A stretch of DNA of 64,000 nucleotides from Brienomyrus brachyistius (lineage: Eukaryota; Chordata; Actinopteri; Osteoglossiformes; Mormyridae). The notes beneath the pieces are model-generated. The model ran no database searches and was not told where the DNA came from. It saw only the letters and a program-made list of their open reading frames with translations. The position numbers and the translations under genes were made by a program. Below, one piece after another: positions 52,511 to 62,493 of the stretch; position 1 is the stretch's first letter; each line of letters opens with the position of its first letter. The DNA is taken from assembly GCF_023856365.1 (NCBI RefSeq), contig NC_064548.1:1364001-1428000 (forward strand), written 5' to 3'.

Positions 52511-52683
52511 TGATATATTTACCATTTGAGTTTTGTTATTGGAACCTTGGTCTTGCCGTAGTTGTTGGAGCTTGACTAGGGAATGCTGGGATTTTATAGG
52601 CTGCATTGTTTTTGTAGAGTTAATAAAAGAGCAGCGTGTGACAAAGATGGCTGTCTTGTGCGTGTCCTTGTGAAATACACCAC
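52511..52683 (+). repeat. 3' LTR of the Gypsy element
   Basis: Matches 48289-48461. Preceded by AGAAAGAAGGGTAATG, a possible polypurine tract. Confidence 0.85.
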
Positions 52684-52687
52684 GGCT

Positions 52688-52906
52688 CCCTTTCTCCCCA
52701 CCCTGAACCCCAACCCCTAACCACAACCTCCACCCTAACCCCACCCTAACCCTAAAATCTAACCCCTTACCCCAGCACCTAAACCCTAACCCTAAACCCT
52801 CACTCCAACCCTAACCCTAAACCCTCACTCCAACCCTAACCCCTCACCCCAACCCTAAAACCTAATCCCTTAGTCCAACCCTAACACCTAAACCCTAACC
52901 CTAAAC
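52688..52906. repeat. Imperfect CCCTAA-type (telomere-like) repeats
   Basis: About 220 bp of CCCTAACCCTAAACCCTCAC and similar, degenerate from the vertebrate telomere repeat. Adjacent to a Gypsy LTR on one side and a hAT end on the other. Confidence 0.85.
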
Positions 52907-53397
52907 CAGGGGTCGGGAACCTATGGCTTGCGAGCCAGATGTGGCTCTTTTGATGGCTGCATCCGGCTCGCAGACAAATCTTTAATTAAAAAAAATAATA
53001 ACGTTAAAAATATAAAACATTCTCATGTATTTCAATCCATTCATTTCCTACCGCTCATGTTCATGTTTGTGGATGGCTGGAGCTAATCACAGCTGTCCTG
53101 TGGGACAACACCAAATTTTTATTGGATAATGCGTAACGTACACGGGTCGTTGTGAGGTCAGGAAATAAACTTCCCTCATTTTAATCAAGTAGTCAGGTAG
53201 CTAATTGTAGAAACCCTTTTATCAAAAAATATGGCTAAAAGAAAAAAAGATGAGGAGTATCGTACTTTTCATCAGGAATGGACACAGGAATTCGCCTTTG
53301 TGGAGAGAGCAGGTTCTGCAGTGTGTCTAATATGCAATGATAAAATTGCAATCGATGAAACGGTCAAATATAAAGCGGCACTTCGACACACGCCATA
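52907..53397 (+). mobile_element. hAT (Charlie-like) transposon, 5' fragment
   Basis: Begins with the hAT-type end CAGGGGTCGGGAACCTATGG, followed by TGGCTCTTTTGATGGCTGCA. It includes the first ~55 codons of a transposase and then stops at a satellite. The 3' part is missing. Confidence 0.8.
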
Positions 53398-53416
53398 CTA
53401 CTGTAGAATGACCTAA
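53231..53416 (+). pseudogene. hAT transposase N-terminal fragment
   Basis: Starts MAKRKKDEEYRTFHQEWTQE, then AVCLICNDKIAI, as in Charlie-type and GTF2IRD2/ZBED-related transposases. It is truncated within the zinc finger by satellite sequence, which supplies the final residues. Confidence 0.8.
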
Positions 53417-55058
53417 TATCACATAATCATGACAGACTTTCACAAAATGAAAACTTCTTAATATCATGAAATCCTGACAATTTAGTGAAACCATGCCTTC
53501 TATCACAGAATAATGACTTTATATCACGATAGAATGACCTATGATCACTTAATCATGACAGACTTTCACGAAATGAAAAATTCCTAATATCATGAAATCC
53601 TGACAATTTCGTGAAACCACGGCGTACTCTCACGAAATAATAACTTAACTCAGAATAGAATGACTTGACATCACAAAATCATGACATACTTTCATGACAT
53701 GAAGACAGTAATATCATATATCGTGAAACCATGGCTGACTATCACGAAGTAATTACTTAGTGACACAGTAGAATGCATAACATTGTGTTACGATCCTCAG
53801 TCTAGGGTTGAGGACCGTCAGAAAGGTAAAGGGAAAGGAGAGGGGAAAACGAGACAACCAGGGTATGGGAAAATGGGAACACGGGAAACAAAGGGATCTT
53901 TTTTGTTTTTTTTTATATTTATTCACAAAGACTTTCACAAACAATAGGGTAACAGACTTCGGGAGTGACACAGCCAAAACAATAAACAAAACAGCACTAC
54001 CGAACACGTCCCAAACTAAGCTATTTCTAAACGAAAAGAAAACGGGAAAACAAAATGACAAACCTAACTCTGACTCCCTCACCAAACAGTACAGTAAACC
54101 ACACGCATAAACAAATGGGCAGTCACTCCTTACACATTTAACAGACACGAACATACAGAACACCAAAGCCGAAACATAGTATCCGAGGGGCGAGGCAAGA
54201 GAGGAGTCAGTAAGAAGACAAGAGATCACAACCAGAAAGCAGTCAAAACCGAAGGCAAAGGTACAGAAGGGCAAAGCAAGAGACGAAAACCAGAAAAAAA
54301 CCAAAACTGTCATACACCAATCAATCCAAAATAATGCATGCAAACCAACAACAAAACCAACCAAGAGCAGAGCTGCTGGTAATTTCCCGCCATGGCTTTT
54401 TCAACACTAGATGCTGAAGCAGCGTCGTAGGTTGGGGCGTGGCCAGGTCCGGGAGGCGGAGTCGAAGGGAGCAACGGGCAACGATCAGGATCTGCAGGGC
54501 AATCCCTCCCCCTGAACCTTACGGCACGTAACAATTGCATAATAATGACATACGTTCACGAAATGAAGTCTTCTTAATATCATAAAATCCTGACTTAATT
54601 TTGTGAAACGATGGCTTACTATCACGAAATGATGAGTTTATATCACAAGAGAATGACTTACCATCAAATAAACATGACATAGTTTGATGAAATGAAAACT
54701 TTTTAATATTATGAAATCCTGACTTAATTTAGTGAAACCATGACTTACTATCACGGACTGAAGAAGTCTTAATATCATGAAATCCTGACTTAATTTTGTG
54801 AAATCATGGCTTACTATCATGAAATGATGAGTTTATCATCAAGTGAACATGACATACTTTTGCGAAATGAAGACTTCTAATATCATGAATACCATGACTT
54901 CTGTCACAGAATAATGACTTTATATCACAATAGAATGACTTAATATCACAATAGAATGACTTAATATCACATAAACATGACATACTTGCACGAATTGAAG
55001 ACTGCTTAATATCATGAAATCCTAACTTAATTTCGTTAAACCATGGGTTACAGTATGG
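53398..55058. repeat. Satellite, unit ~124 bp, interrupted by a 748-bp LTR
   Basis: Repeated blocks ATAGAATGACTTAATATCAC, ATAATCATGACATACTTTCA, AATATCATGAAATCCTGACA and GTGAAACCATGGCTTACTAT. Within a unit the sequence is built of ATCACNNAATNATGAC half-repeats. It runs on both sides of the LTR at 53786-54533 in the same phase. Confidence 0.88.
53786..54533. mobile_element. 748-bp solo LTR inside the satellite
   Basis: Ends TGTTACG...CGTAACA (inverted), with an exact 4-bp target duplication ATTG (53782-53785, 54534-54537). No coding capacity. A T-rich TTTTGTTTTTTTTTATATTT lies at about 53902. Orientation is uncertain. The 4-bp duplication fits Gypsy or gamma/epsilon-type ERV integrases. Confidence 0.88.
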
Positions 55059-55084
55059 CTTACTCACGGGGGGGCAGCTGTTCC

Positions 55085-55336
55085 AACTGGTCATGGAACA
55101 GCTGAGCAGCCAATTGTCCCATTACTTTTGGTCCCTTAAAAAGTGGGAGGCACATATACAAACTGTTGTAATTCCTACATCATTCAACTGATTTGTATAC
55201 AAATACCCCCAAAATAAAGCTGAAAGTCTGCAGTTAAAGCACATCTTGTTCGTTTCATTTCAAATCCATTGTGGTGGTGAATAGAGCCAAAAAGATTAGA
55301 ATTGTGTCGATGTCCCAATATTTATGGACCTGACTG
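55085..55336. mobile_element. Tc1/mariner-like transposon end
   Basis: Right terminal repeat read inward is CAGTCAGGTCCATAAATATT then GGGACATCGACACAATTCTA, ending at 55336 with TA next to it, as expected for Tc1/mariner target sites. The other end is missing and there is no transposase. The left boundary is approximate. Confidence 0.75.
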
Positions 55337-55753
55337 TAGTTATGAAACCTTGTGCAAGCATGAAGAATGGACAACATTTCTTTTTCAGTTTACACATAGT
55401 ATGTTTCTGTATCGGTCAATGATCTTGACGAAAAAGCAATGGGTCGATTGTCTTGTAGAACAACAGCTCCCAGTCCACTACTGCTGGAATCACTGAATAT
55501 TTTGACATATTTTGCTGGATTATAGCACTGACGTACTGGTGGATGTGAGCACAGGTCTTTGAGTCTGTCAAAGGCTTGCTATTATGCTGGCTGCCATGTG
55601 AACCCTGTATCATTTTTCAAGAGCTGCCTCAATGGCACGTCCACTTAACTGAGGTTGAATAGGTAAGTTACAAAGCCTAGGAAACAGCGGATACCATCTT
55701 TATAAGTGGGTGGAGGTAGGCATCAGATTTCTTTAACCTTTGCAGGGTCTGGC
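55337..55753 (-). pseudogene. Gypsy (second family) RT/RNase H fragment
   Basis: The minus strand gives RT-RNase H junction residues in shifting frames (HIHQYVSAIIQQNMSKYSV, WELLFYKTIDPLLFRQDH), and near 55345-55420 the RNase H pattern TEKEMLSILHAC. It is the downstream half of the RT gene whose upstream half is at 56810-57372; element F separates them. Confidence 0.7.
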
Positions 55754-56804
55754 TGTCATGCCCCAATCCGCCCCCAGATCCTGCGGCTGCAAGTCTCTTT
55801 CCAACTCCCCTTGAGTTGTCAGAGGAGGAGGAGCTGGAGTGTAATCTGTTGCGGCTTACCCTGATACCTTCCCCAGACATATCCTTTGGAGTGTAGCCCC
55901 GACCACCACTCCATCATGGCAGATCCCTGCCAGGACCACGTCTCTCAGTGTCCCACAGAGGGAGAGGACACTTAAGCTGGGTTCGAGTCCCATCCAGCCC
56001 ACCCCCAGGCTCGCCTTTGGTAGCCTTGGCTCCTGCTCGGCTGTTGCATACGGTTCCCCTAGCTCCTCCTCAGCTGTCGCTTGTGGTCGCCCTGGCTTCT
56101 GCTCAATGTTCACCTGTGCTTACCCCTGTGGTGACTCGTTGGTCATCTGCGGTCCCACCTCCAACGCCTCATCGGTTACCTGCGGTTCCCCCACAACCCT
56201 TTGCCTTCCTCCTTGCTTCCTCCAGTGGTCCCTCCACTTTCCTCCTCACCCCCTCTGGTGTCCCCTCCACCTCCTGCCTCGCAGTAGCTGAGGGTCCCTC
56301 CAGCTCTGGCCTCGAAGTCACCTATAGCCCCTGCCGCTCTTACTTGCCATCCGCCTGCCGGGGTTTCTTTCGATTCCCTGGTCCCTTGCGCAATGCTGTT
56401 CCCCTTGGTTTGTTGATGTTGCTTGCTTTTGTTTCCACAGGTTCTGTTGTCCGGTTGTGCCCTGAGTCCCGTCGTGTTCCCTGTGTTGCCCCTTCTATCC
56501 CTTTAGGCGTGCCTGGAGTTCGCACCTTTGGGGTGGGTCCCTCTCATGCCCTGATCGTGCTGATCCTGTTGTGTGCCACACCCCCTCATATACCTTGTGT
56601 GGAATTCCTGTGTTATCAGCTGTTCCTAGTTGTGTTTAATTAGTCCAGTGTATTTATGTATATCTCTGTGAATGTTTCCTCAGTCCAGTCATTGACGTCG
56701 TTCCATGTTCCTGAATGTGGTCTCCCCTAATAAACCCCGTGTTCACCCAACTCCTTGACTCCTGTGCCTGCTTCCCCGCTCCATACCAGCTCGTGTGCAA
56801 GACA
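55754..56804 (+). mobile_element. Diverged pol-less element 'F', inserted in a Gypsy RT
   Basis: 1051 bp with exact target duplication CTGGC (55749-55753, 56805-56809). The 5' LTR is reduced to its first ~12 bases (TGTCATGCCCCA), so most of it and the N-terminal ORF are deleted. The 3' LTR (56542-56804, 263 bp) has lost its TG start (TC) but keeps GTGTGCCACACCCCCTCATA and CCTAATAAACCCCG. The middle retains a relative of the RKGRGHRRR block (HRGRGHLSWVRVPSSPPPG) and the acceptor-like TTTGTTTCCACAG at 56440. Oldest member of the family here. Confidence 0.85.
55948..56400 (+). pseudogene. Pol-less element protein remnant (element F)
   Basis: A 231-codon frame beginning MSHRGRGHLSWVRVPSSPPP matches the SVSRKGRGHRRR start of the proline-rich part in B, D and E, then a Pro/Ser/Leu-rich stretch. 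The conserved hydrophobic end is not recognisable, and the frame runs into the 3' LTR. Confidence 0.5.
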
Positions 56805-56809
56805 CTGGC

Positions 56810-57372
56810 TTTAGGCCTGCCTCTGTTATGAGGTCTCCCATATATGTCACTGATGTTTGGTGGATGTGACATTAGTTGAGATTTAATCTCAGATTATAGC
56901 TTGTGGCCCCTTCAACTACTTTGTGAAGGATAGCATTGTACTCTATTACTGTAGGTGAAGCAACAACCATCCATCCATGATGCTTATGGCTCCATCAATG
57001 CCCTCAAGCATCTGATCCATTATGTGTTGGAAGATTTGTGGTGCCTACTTTATCTCAAATCTTCCAATTTGTGTGTCTAACTTTGGGAGAAAGGATGATG
57101 CTTCATCTAACAGTATTTGAAGAAAACCTGTTTTGGTCTCTAAGACAGAGCAGACATTGGCACGTAAATTTCTGAAACAACCTTTTCTATGGTATGCGTT
57201 GGCTTTATTTAGGTTTCTTGGGTCTATGCAGATTCTTACCTTGCCTACCATGGTTGCATGGAACTCACGAACTCCATAGGTTGGTTGACCCTGGCGATGT
57301 AATCAACCTTCACCATCTCATGGAGTTTCTCCACTAACTTCCCTCCTAATGCTGCTAGTTGTCGATGGATGG
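56810..57372 (-). pseudogene. Gypsy (second family) RT N-terminal fragment
   Basis: Minus strand: GKLVEKLHEMVKVDYIARVN in one frame, then GKVRICIDPRNLNKANA, and LDEASSFLPKL at about 57100. These are motifs of the RT finger and palm of Gypsy elements (SGKIRICIDPRDLNKA type). It abuts the ERV at about 57395. Stops and frame changes throughout. Confidence 0.75.
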
Positions 57373-57401
57373 AATGGACGATGCTCGGCCGTCATTATGA
57401 A

Positions 57402-57935
57402 TTACATGTCTTCTTCATCGCCATCGCTGGAAACAGACTCTGTCTCCATATTTTGGGTAAGGGAGAGAAACATTGTACTGCGTGTCCGAAAAGCGGCATA
57501 AAGAGCTTGATTAATAAACATTTTTAAACATGGTATAACAGTTATAAAACAACAGAAAAACAAAATAAAAAACAAAAGAAAAGATGCGGTACATTTGGCC
57601 TGGGACATATTCATGGGTTTTCCATATACAGTGGGTCCTTCACTATGACTAGGCATCACAGAACGAACATAGCAATTTGTCACATTTTTTGCTGTTATGG
57701 TGTCATGTACATATCGATACCAGTAGTTCTTCATGAACGGGTGTGAGTGGTCAGCAGGCAACGGGCGCAGATGGAAGTCGTCATGGGTCCATCGCCGTAG
57801 GTGCTGCAATGGAGCTAGTGGGAGCAAGGACAACCATACAAGTCCAACAGCAAGAATGACCCCTAGAGTCACCTTACCACATCCCCACCCCGTCAGAGCC
57901 ATCCTAATAGAGTGCAGTTCAGTTGTTTTCTTCAC
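57402..57935 (-). pseudogene. env: ERV envelope, internally deleted
   Basis: The 177-codon frame starts with a hydrophobic signal-like segment (residues about 22-45, VTLGVILAVGLVWLSLLPLA). Surface-unit N-terminal residues with two possible N-glycosylation sites follow. Near residue 118 it jumps to a membrane anchor (ASFLLFFILFFCCFITVIPC) and an acidic cytoplasmic tail ending DGDEEDM. Nearly all of the surface unit, the cleavage site and the fusion region are missing. It cannot act as an entry protein as it stands. Confidence 0.75.
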
Positions 57936-58061
57936 CGGGTTGAGACAGCAGCACCCTATTGGTTACTGTGCCTTTGTAGCAGACTTCCACTGCTACTCTG
58001 TCGCTGAGGCCTCTGATAAGGGCTTGATGGGTTTACAGTGACTTTTGTGTATCCAGGAAGG

Positions 58062-59192
58062 TCATTCTGCTATTTTCACAGCTGTTGGTGTTGTGAGGAG
58101 GACTTGATAAGGACCGTCCCACCGGGGTGTGCTCCACTCCTTTCTCAACAGGACCTTGACCAGGATCCAATCCCCTGGCTGCAAGTTATCCTGTTGATTA
58201 GAAACAGAATTTACTGGCAGACTACTGGGGCTATGTTTTTGTTGTGATGACAGCAACTTTCGCATCCAATCAGCCAACGTATTTTCTCTGTCTGCTTTCC
58301 CTATATAACTCATTTCGGTTGCTAGGGGAAATGGCCTTCCGTACACTATCTCGAAAGGTGTTAATCCTGCAGGAATGGGAGTTATTCTCATCCACAATTT
58401 TACTAGAGACAAACATTCTGGCCACGGCCTTTTTGTCTCTTCCATTGTCTTTCTGAGCCTTGTTTTAATAGTGCTGTTAGTTCTCTCCACTAAGCCTGCG
58501 CTCTGGGGGTGGTAAGCACAATGATTCTTAAGTGTAAAACCGAGTGCTTGTGAACAAAGGGACATGGTCTGATTTACAAAATGAGTCCCATTGTCTGATC
58601 TTATAATATGAGGTATGCCATAAGTAGGGAAATAATGGCCTACCAAACATTTTGCAACGGTCATTGCATCACAGTGCTTTACAGGGTATATTTCTACCCA
58701 CTTAGAAAAGGTGTCTATAATGACTAGACAGTACTTCTTCCCTTGTGACCAAGATAATTCAATAAAATCCATATGTACAACTTGAAACGGGTACTCAGCT
58801 GCTGGAAACTGGCCACGTTTTGGTCTCATGTTACCCTGTGCATTATGTTTACAGCAAATTAAGCATGTTCTACAAAATTGCTTTGCATAATCAGAAAAAT
58901 TTATAGCGTAGAAGTATTGCTGGATAATATGTATCATCCCTTCTGTTGAGACATGAGTATTTCCATGGCTCACTAAGGCAGCTGTTTTGTATAAATTTTT
59001 TGGTAGGATGGGCTTGTCATTCATATAGTAAACTTTCCCTTGCTGTATTGCTCCTCTCTTGATCCAACTCTGTATTTCTGTTTTATGAACATGAGTTTGT
59101 GCATCACACAGCACATCACTATCTATGAAAAGAATGTCTGCCACTGATAAAGTAGGCTGTTTCAGTGCAGCGCGTTTTGCTGTCATGTCCAC
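58062..59192 (-). pseudogene. ERV integrase
   Basis: A 376-codon open frame. It shows the zinc-binding HHCC region ([32 protein letters not shown]), the catalytic DDE core ([43 protein letters not shown]) and a C-terminal GPY/F module ([20 protein letters not shown]). It is the best-preserved part of the provirus, cut from RNase H by a frame change near 59195. Confidence 0.92.
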
Positions 59193-59201
59193 AAAACTGT
59201 T

Positions 59202-60763
59202 TCATTTAGCTATTGTGGAAGCATCGGTTTGGTGTGCTTTACATTTGCATATTGCAAGGCAAGTTGGTAATTGTACAACGTGTAATAATCTAAGTAGCAA
59301 ATTCGTATGGGTAAGAGATGTGCCCTGTGATGTTCTAAAACCTCTATTTTTCCAAACTCTTGCATGGTGATGAACAGCTCCAAACACATATTGACTATCA
59401 GTGTATATAGTAAGTGACTTATTTTTGAATAGCTCGCATGCCCTAATTACAGCATAGAGTTCAGCCGCTTGTGCTGAACAAGCAGGGGGGAGTGCATTGG
59501 CCTCTAACACTTCAGTGGACGTAACTACAGCATACCCGACCTAATTTTTTCCCATATCATTTTTTGATGCTGATCCACCTACAAAAACAACCGTTGAATC
59601 TCGTATTGGGGTCTGTAAAATATCTACTCTGGGTTTTGTTTGCTCTTCCACAACTGCTTTGCACGAATGTGGCTCTCCATCTTCCGTTGTCGGAAGAAGG
59701 GTGCTAGGGTTAAGAGGACCACATCGCTGTATAGTAATGTTTGACTGTGAAAGCAGGAGTGAGACTAAGGTCAGATGTCTAGCATGTGTGAGGAACGGAA
59801 GTGGCGTTTGCAAAAGAACCAATGAGACTGAATGTGGCACCTTCAGGGTGAGTGGGTGACACAACACTAATTCTGCTGATAATTTTACTGCTTCTGCAGC
59901 AGCTGCACAGGCCTGTAAACACTGTGGAAAACCAGCTGCTACTGCATCTAATCGTTTAGAATAGAATGCTAACGGTCTCTCTTTTGCTCCGAATGGCTGT
60001 GTTAATACTGCTTTCATATACCCTTGATTTGCATCAACACATAGGGTAAATGGTTGTTGATAATCTGGTAACGCCATTCTCTGCAATAATTACAAAGTCC
60101 TAGGAAGGACATCATTTGCTGTTTAGTCTTTGGCTTTGGTGCCTCTTGTATTGCCTGTTTTCTAGTTTCTAATAATGATCGACCTTGTTGGGAGCGTTTA
60201 TGTCCAAGATATATAACTTCCTCTCTGCAATATTGTAATTTTTGCTTTGATGCTTTATGTCCTGTATCATACAAATGCTGTAACACTAACAGTGTGGCTT
60301 CCTTGCAATGCTGCTTTGTATCTGAAGCAATTAATATATCATCTACATACAGTAGCACTTGACTATGGGATGGTATTTCACAGGTACTCATAGAATATCT
60401 AAGGGCCATGGTATATACATGTGGGCTTTCAGAGAATCCCTGAGGGAGTCTAGTATATGTGTATTTTTTTCCTTTATAGGTGAAACCAAATAAATGTTGA
60501 GAATCAGGGTGCAATGGTACTGAGAAAAATACATTACTAAGATCCACTACTGAGAAGTAACTTTTATCAGGGGTTAATGAGTTGAGCAATAAGTGTGGGT
60601 TGGGCATGTCTGGTGCTGCGTGTTGCACTATGTTATTAACTGGTCTTAAATCCTGCACCATGCTCCATTTCCCTGTATGTCCCTTCTGGACGGGGAAGAT
60701 AGGAGTATTGCAAGTGGCCTCAGGAGCCTCTCGCAATATTCCTGATGCCAACATATCCTGCAC
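59202..60763 (-). pseudogene. pol: ERV reverse transcriptase and RNase H
   Basis: RT frame 60763-60014: ILREAPEATCNTPIFPVQK, GKWSMVQDLRPVNNIV, YTRLPQGFSESPHVY and catalytic VLLYVDDILIASD are all present. A frame change near 60075 leads to 60086-59541 ([33 protein letters not shown]), then another to 59510-59202 with AAELYAVIRACELF, LTIYTDSQYVFGAV and KCKAHQTD, the RNase H catalytic motifs. Catalytic residues are kept but two frameshifts disrupt it. Confidence 0.92.
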
Positions 60764-60843
60764 TACAGGGGCTATACCTTTCTCTGCCTCAGGTTTTAAT
60801 GGGTATTGTCTAACTAACTAACTACTGTGTTCTGATTCCACAA

Positions 60844-61113
60844 TTACTTTGTAGGGTGGGAATCCCTTCCTAACAGATTGATTGGACATGAAGGGCTTAT
60901 TAGCATTAGAAACTCTGTTTCTTCATCTTTTATGCTAAATTGATAACTTTCGGCTTGGCCTCCTGCAGTTCGTATATTTATGGAGGACGAAGAAAAGGTG
61001 ACCCTTGGAGGGCTAGTGGTTAACACTGTTCGCTGATTGTTTCTAAAAGCACCTCTTCCCCTTCCTCGGCCTCGTGACCTTCCTCTGAACCCTCCCCTCC
61101 CCGGAGGATTCAT
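60844..61113 (-). pseudogene. ERV nucleocapsid (Gly-Arg) and protease end
   Basis: MNPPGRGGFRGRSRGRGRGR marks an Arg/Gly-rich nucleic-acid-binding region in place of zinc knuckles, followed by PSCPINLLGRDS, the C-terminal protease motif. The protease active-site DTG is absent, so most of the protease is deleted. Confidence 0.7.
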
Positions 61114-61118
61114 GTGTA

Positions 61119-61508
61119 CTATTGCAAGCCAGTGTTTTGATGTACCCAGTGTTTATCTATATATCTTCTCAATTCAGGTTTTAGGCCTGCGATGAACGCA
61201 CATTTCAATTGCTGCATACTCTGCTTTCTACGTATATCTCTTAATTTACTTTGTTCCAACCAATTATCTGAATTCTTATATTCCTTCTTCCTTTCCTCCA
61301 ACTTTCCTTTCTTTGAGGTTCGTAACATTTCTAGTTTTAAATTTCCTTGTAATTTTAGAATATCTGGAGTGTGGAGTTTTCCTTCAAATCCATGGTTTTT
61401 TTTTTTTCTCTACCTCCGATTACTTATTTGTCCTGAACCTGGCTTATATCCTTCCATAAACTTTTCATCTCCCTCTAGTTCGATTTGTTTACTTTGATTC
61501 TTCCCCAT
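61119..61508 (-). pseudogene. gag: ERV gag remnant
   Basis: ATG at 61508 opens with Met-Gly followed by a basic residue and Ser (MGKNQSK), a classical N-myristoylation start. The frame soon hits a stop. A later frame (61328-61119) has KLEERKKEYKNSDNWLEQSK and MQQLKCAFIAGLKPELRRYI, like the C-terminal capsid region. Most of matrix and capsid is deleted between. Confidence 0.7.
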
Positions 61509-61799
61509 TGTTACCTTTTAATGGATACACTACAAAACATAAAAAATCCTAAAAGCAAGTCCCTGGCATGAGACTTCAGGAGGACACTAACACGGCCTTC
61601 TACTGCTCCCTATTAGAGTAGCGGTGTTAGTTTTCAGGGATGAAACCCGTCCTTTATCCTTCAGTCACCAGTATGTTGTTGCTTTTAGGGTGGATCGTGT
61701 AGGTTAGTCTAAAACCTGTAAGGACACATCCACATAGAACGCCGTACACTCTCTCGCACAACGCCTACTTTCGCTCCTGCTTAATTTCGGCTAAGCTTA

Positions 61800-61885
61800 A
61801 CCATATGCATGCCTTGGCCACCTACTCACTTAGGTGCCGTATGTCTCACTTGGCCACCTATTCACTTAGGTGCCGTGTTTCTCAC
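61800..61885. repeat. Direct duplication in the ERV leader
   Basis: TTGGCCACCTACTCACTTAG and TTGGCCACCTATTCACTTAG, each followed by GTGCCGT(A/G)T(G/T)TCTCAC, are two near-identical ~37-bp copies in the untranslated leader. Confidence 0.85.
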
Positions 61886-62076
61886 CTATGTAGTGTGCTC
61901 TCTGTTCCGTCACCGAGGTCCTTCAGACATCACCAGACGTCGAGCGCAGTTCTAACCACCGGCCTGATGACGAATTCACGTCACAGGTCTTTCTTGCACC
62001 TGTCTCCAAGTGGCTGCCGGCAGGCTTCGGTGTCGCTCCTCTCGGCGCGCTGGCGATGTCGTCAGGGATCCTCGGA

Positions 62077-62093
62077 TCCGGCTCGAAGGACCA
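62077..62093 (-). promoter_or_regulatory. Primer-binding site, tRNA-Tyr
   Basis: Minus strand TGGTCCTTCGAGCCGGA matches, over 17 bases, the complement of the 3' end of vertebrate tRNA-Tyr(GUA) including CCA. Seven bases separate it from the LTR end as drawn. Confidence 0.8.
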
Positions 62094-62100
62094 AATTATA

Positions 62101-62493
62101 TGTTGGGGAAAGCGCCGGGCGTTTCCACCCCAACTCCACCTTTTATTGAGACAACACACTTTATAGTTTTTACTTGCAAGGGTACCCACACTCTCTGCAA
62201 TGCAAACTACAGCAGAATGTGTTACAAAGGGTGGTTCCCCTTGGCTCCTTTATTTATAGTCAGTGGGAGGCGCAAGAGTCATGCAGAATAGGTGAGAACA
62301 AGAAAAGTTTTTTACCTAAGTGTACAGCTGTTGAGCACATACTCAGGGTACGTGCAAGCTAAATACTATTATTAATATAATCTAGAGTATGAGGTTAGAA
62401 GAAGACAAAATAATGTATATACATATTTACACTCATAGCTAATCATACAGGAATGATAACAAAATGACTAATAAAAGTTTCTTCAACCTAACA
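62101..62493 (-). repeat. 5' LTR of the ERV
   Basis: 393 bp, on the minus strand TGTTAGGTTGAAG...CTTTCCCCAACA. Contains CTATAAATAAAGGAGCC (TATA-like, about 62253) and CAATAAAAGG (polyadenylation, about 62146). Its 3' limit is set by the TG...CA rule and the nearby primer site, since no second LTR is available to compare. Confidence 0.75.

Larger units (their letters stand above)
48289..52683 (+). mobile_element. Gypsy LTR retrotransposon, degenerate
   Basis: Two ~173-bp LTRs (48289-48461 and 52511-52683), both starting TGATATATTTACCATTTGAG and closing AATACACCAC. A primer site TGGCGACGAGGAT (48468-48480) matches the 3' end of tRNA-Ser(GCU) with CCA. Order gag, protease, RT, RNase H, integrase. 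It inserted at the 3' side of the Penelope-like element and itself took a solo LTR in gag. GGCTCC occurs near both outer ends but not in register, so no clean target duplication is claimed. A run of about 21 G at about 52048 interrupts the 3' coding part. Confidence 0.9.
57395..62493 (-). mobile_element. Endogenous retrovirus with 5' LTR, lacking a 3' LTR
   Basis: Minus-strand order: 5' LTR (62493-62101), tRNA-Tyr primer site, leader, gag remnant, protease remnant, RT, RNase H, integrase, env remnant. The 3' LTR is missing: env is followed within about 25 bp by a Gypsy RT fragment. RT (LPQGF, YVDD), integrase with a WxGPYQVLL end and protease (INLLGRD) resemble class I (gamma/epsilon-like) retroviruses of fish. 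Several internal deletions make it defective. Confidence 0.88.

Noticed and set aside
48289..52690. GGCTCC as target duplication of the Gypsy element
   Set aside because: It lies two bases away from the left LTR but directly at the right one, so it is out of register and may be chance.
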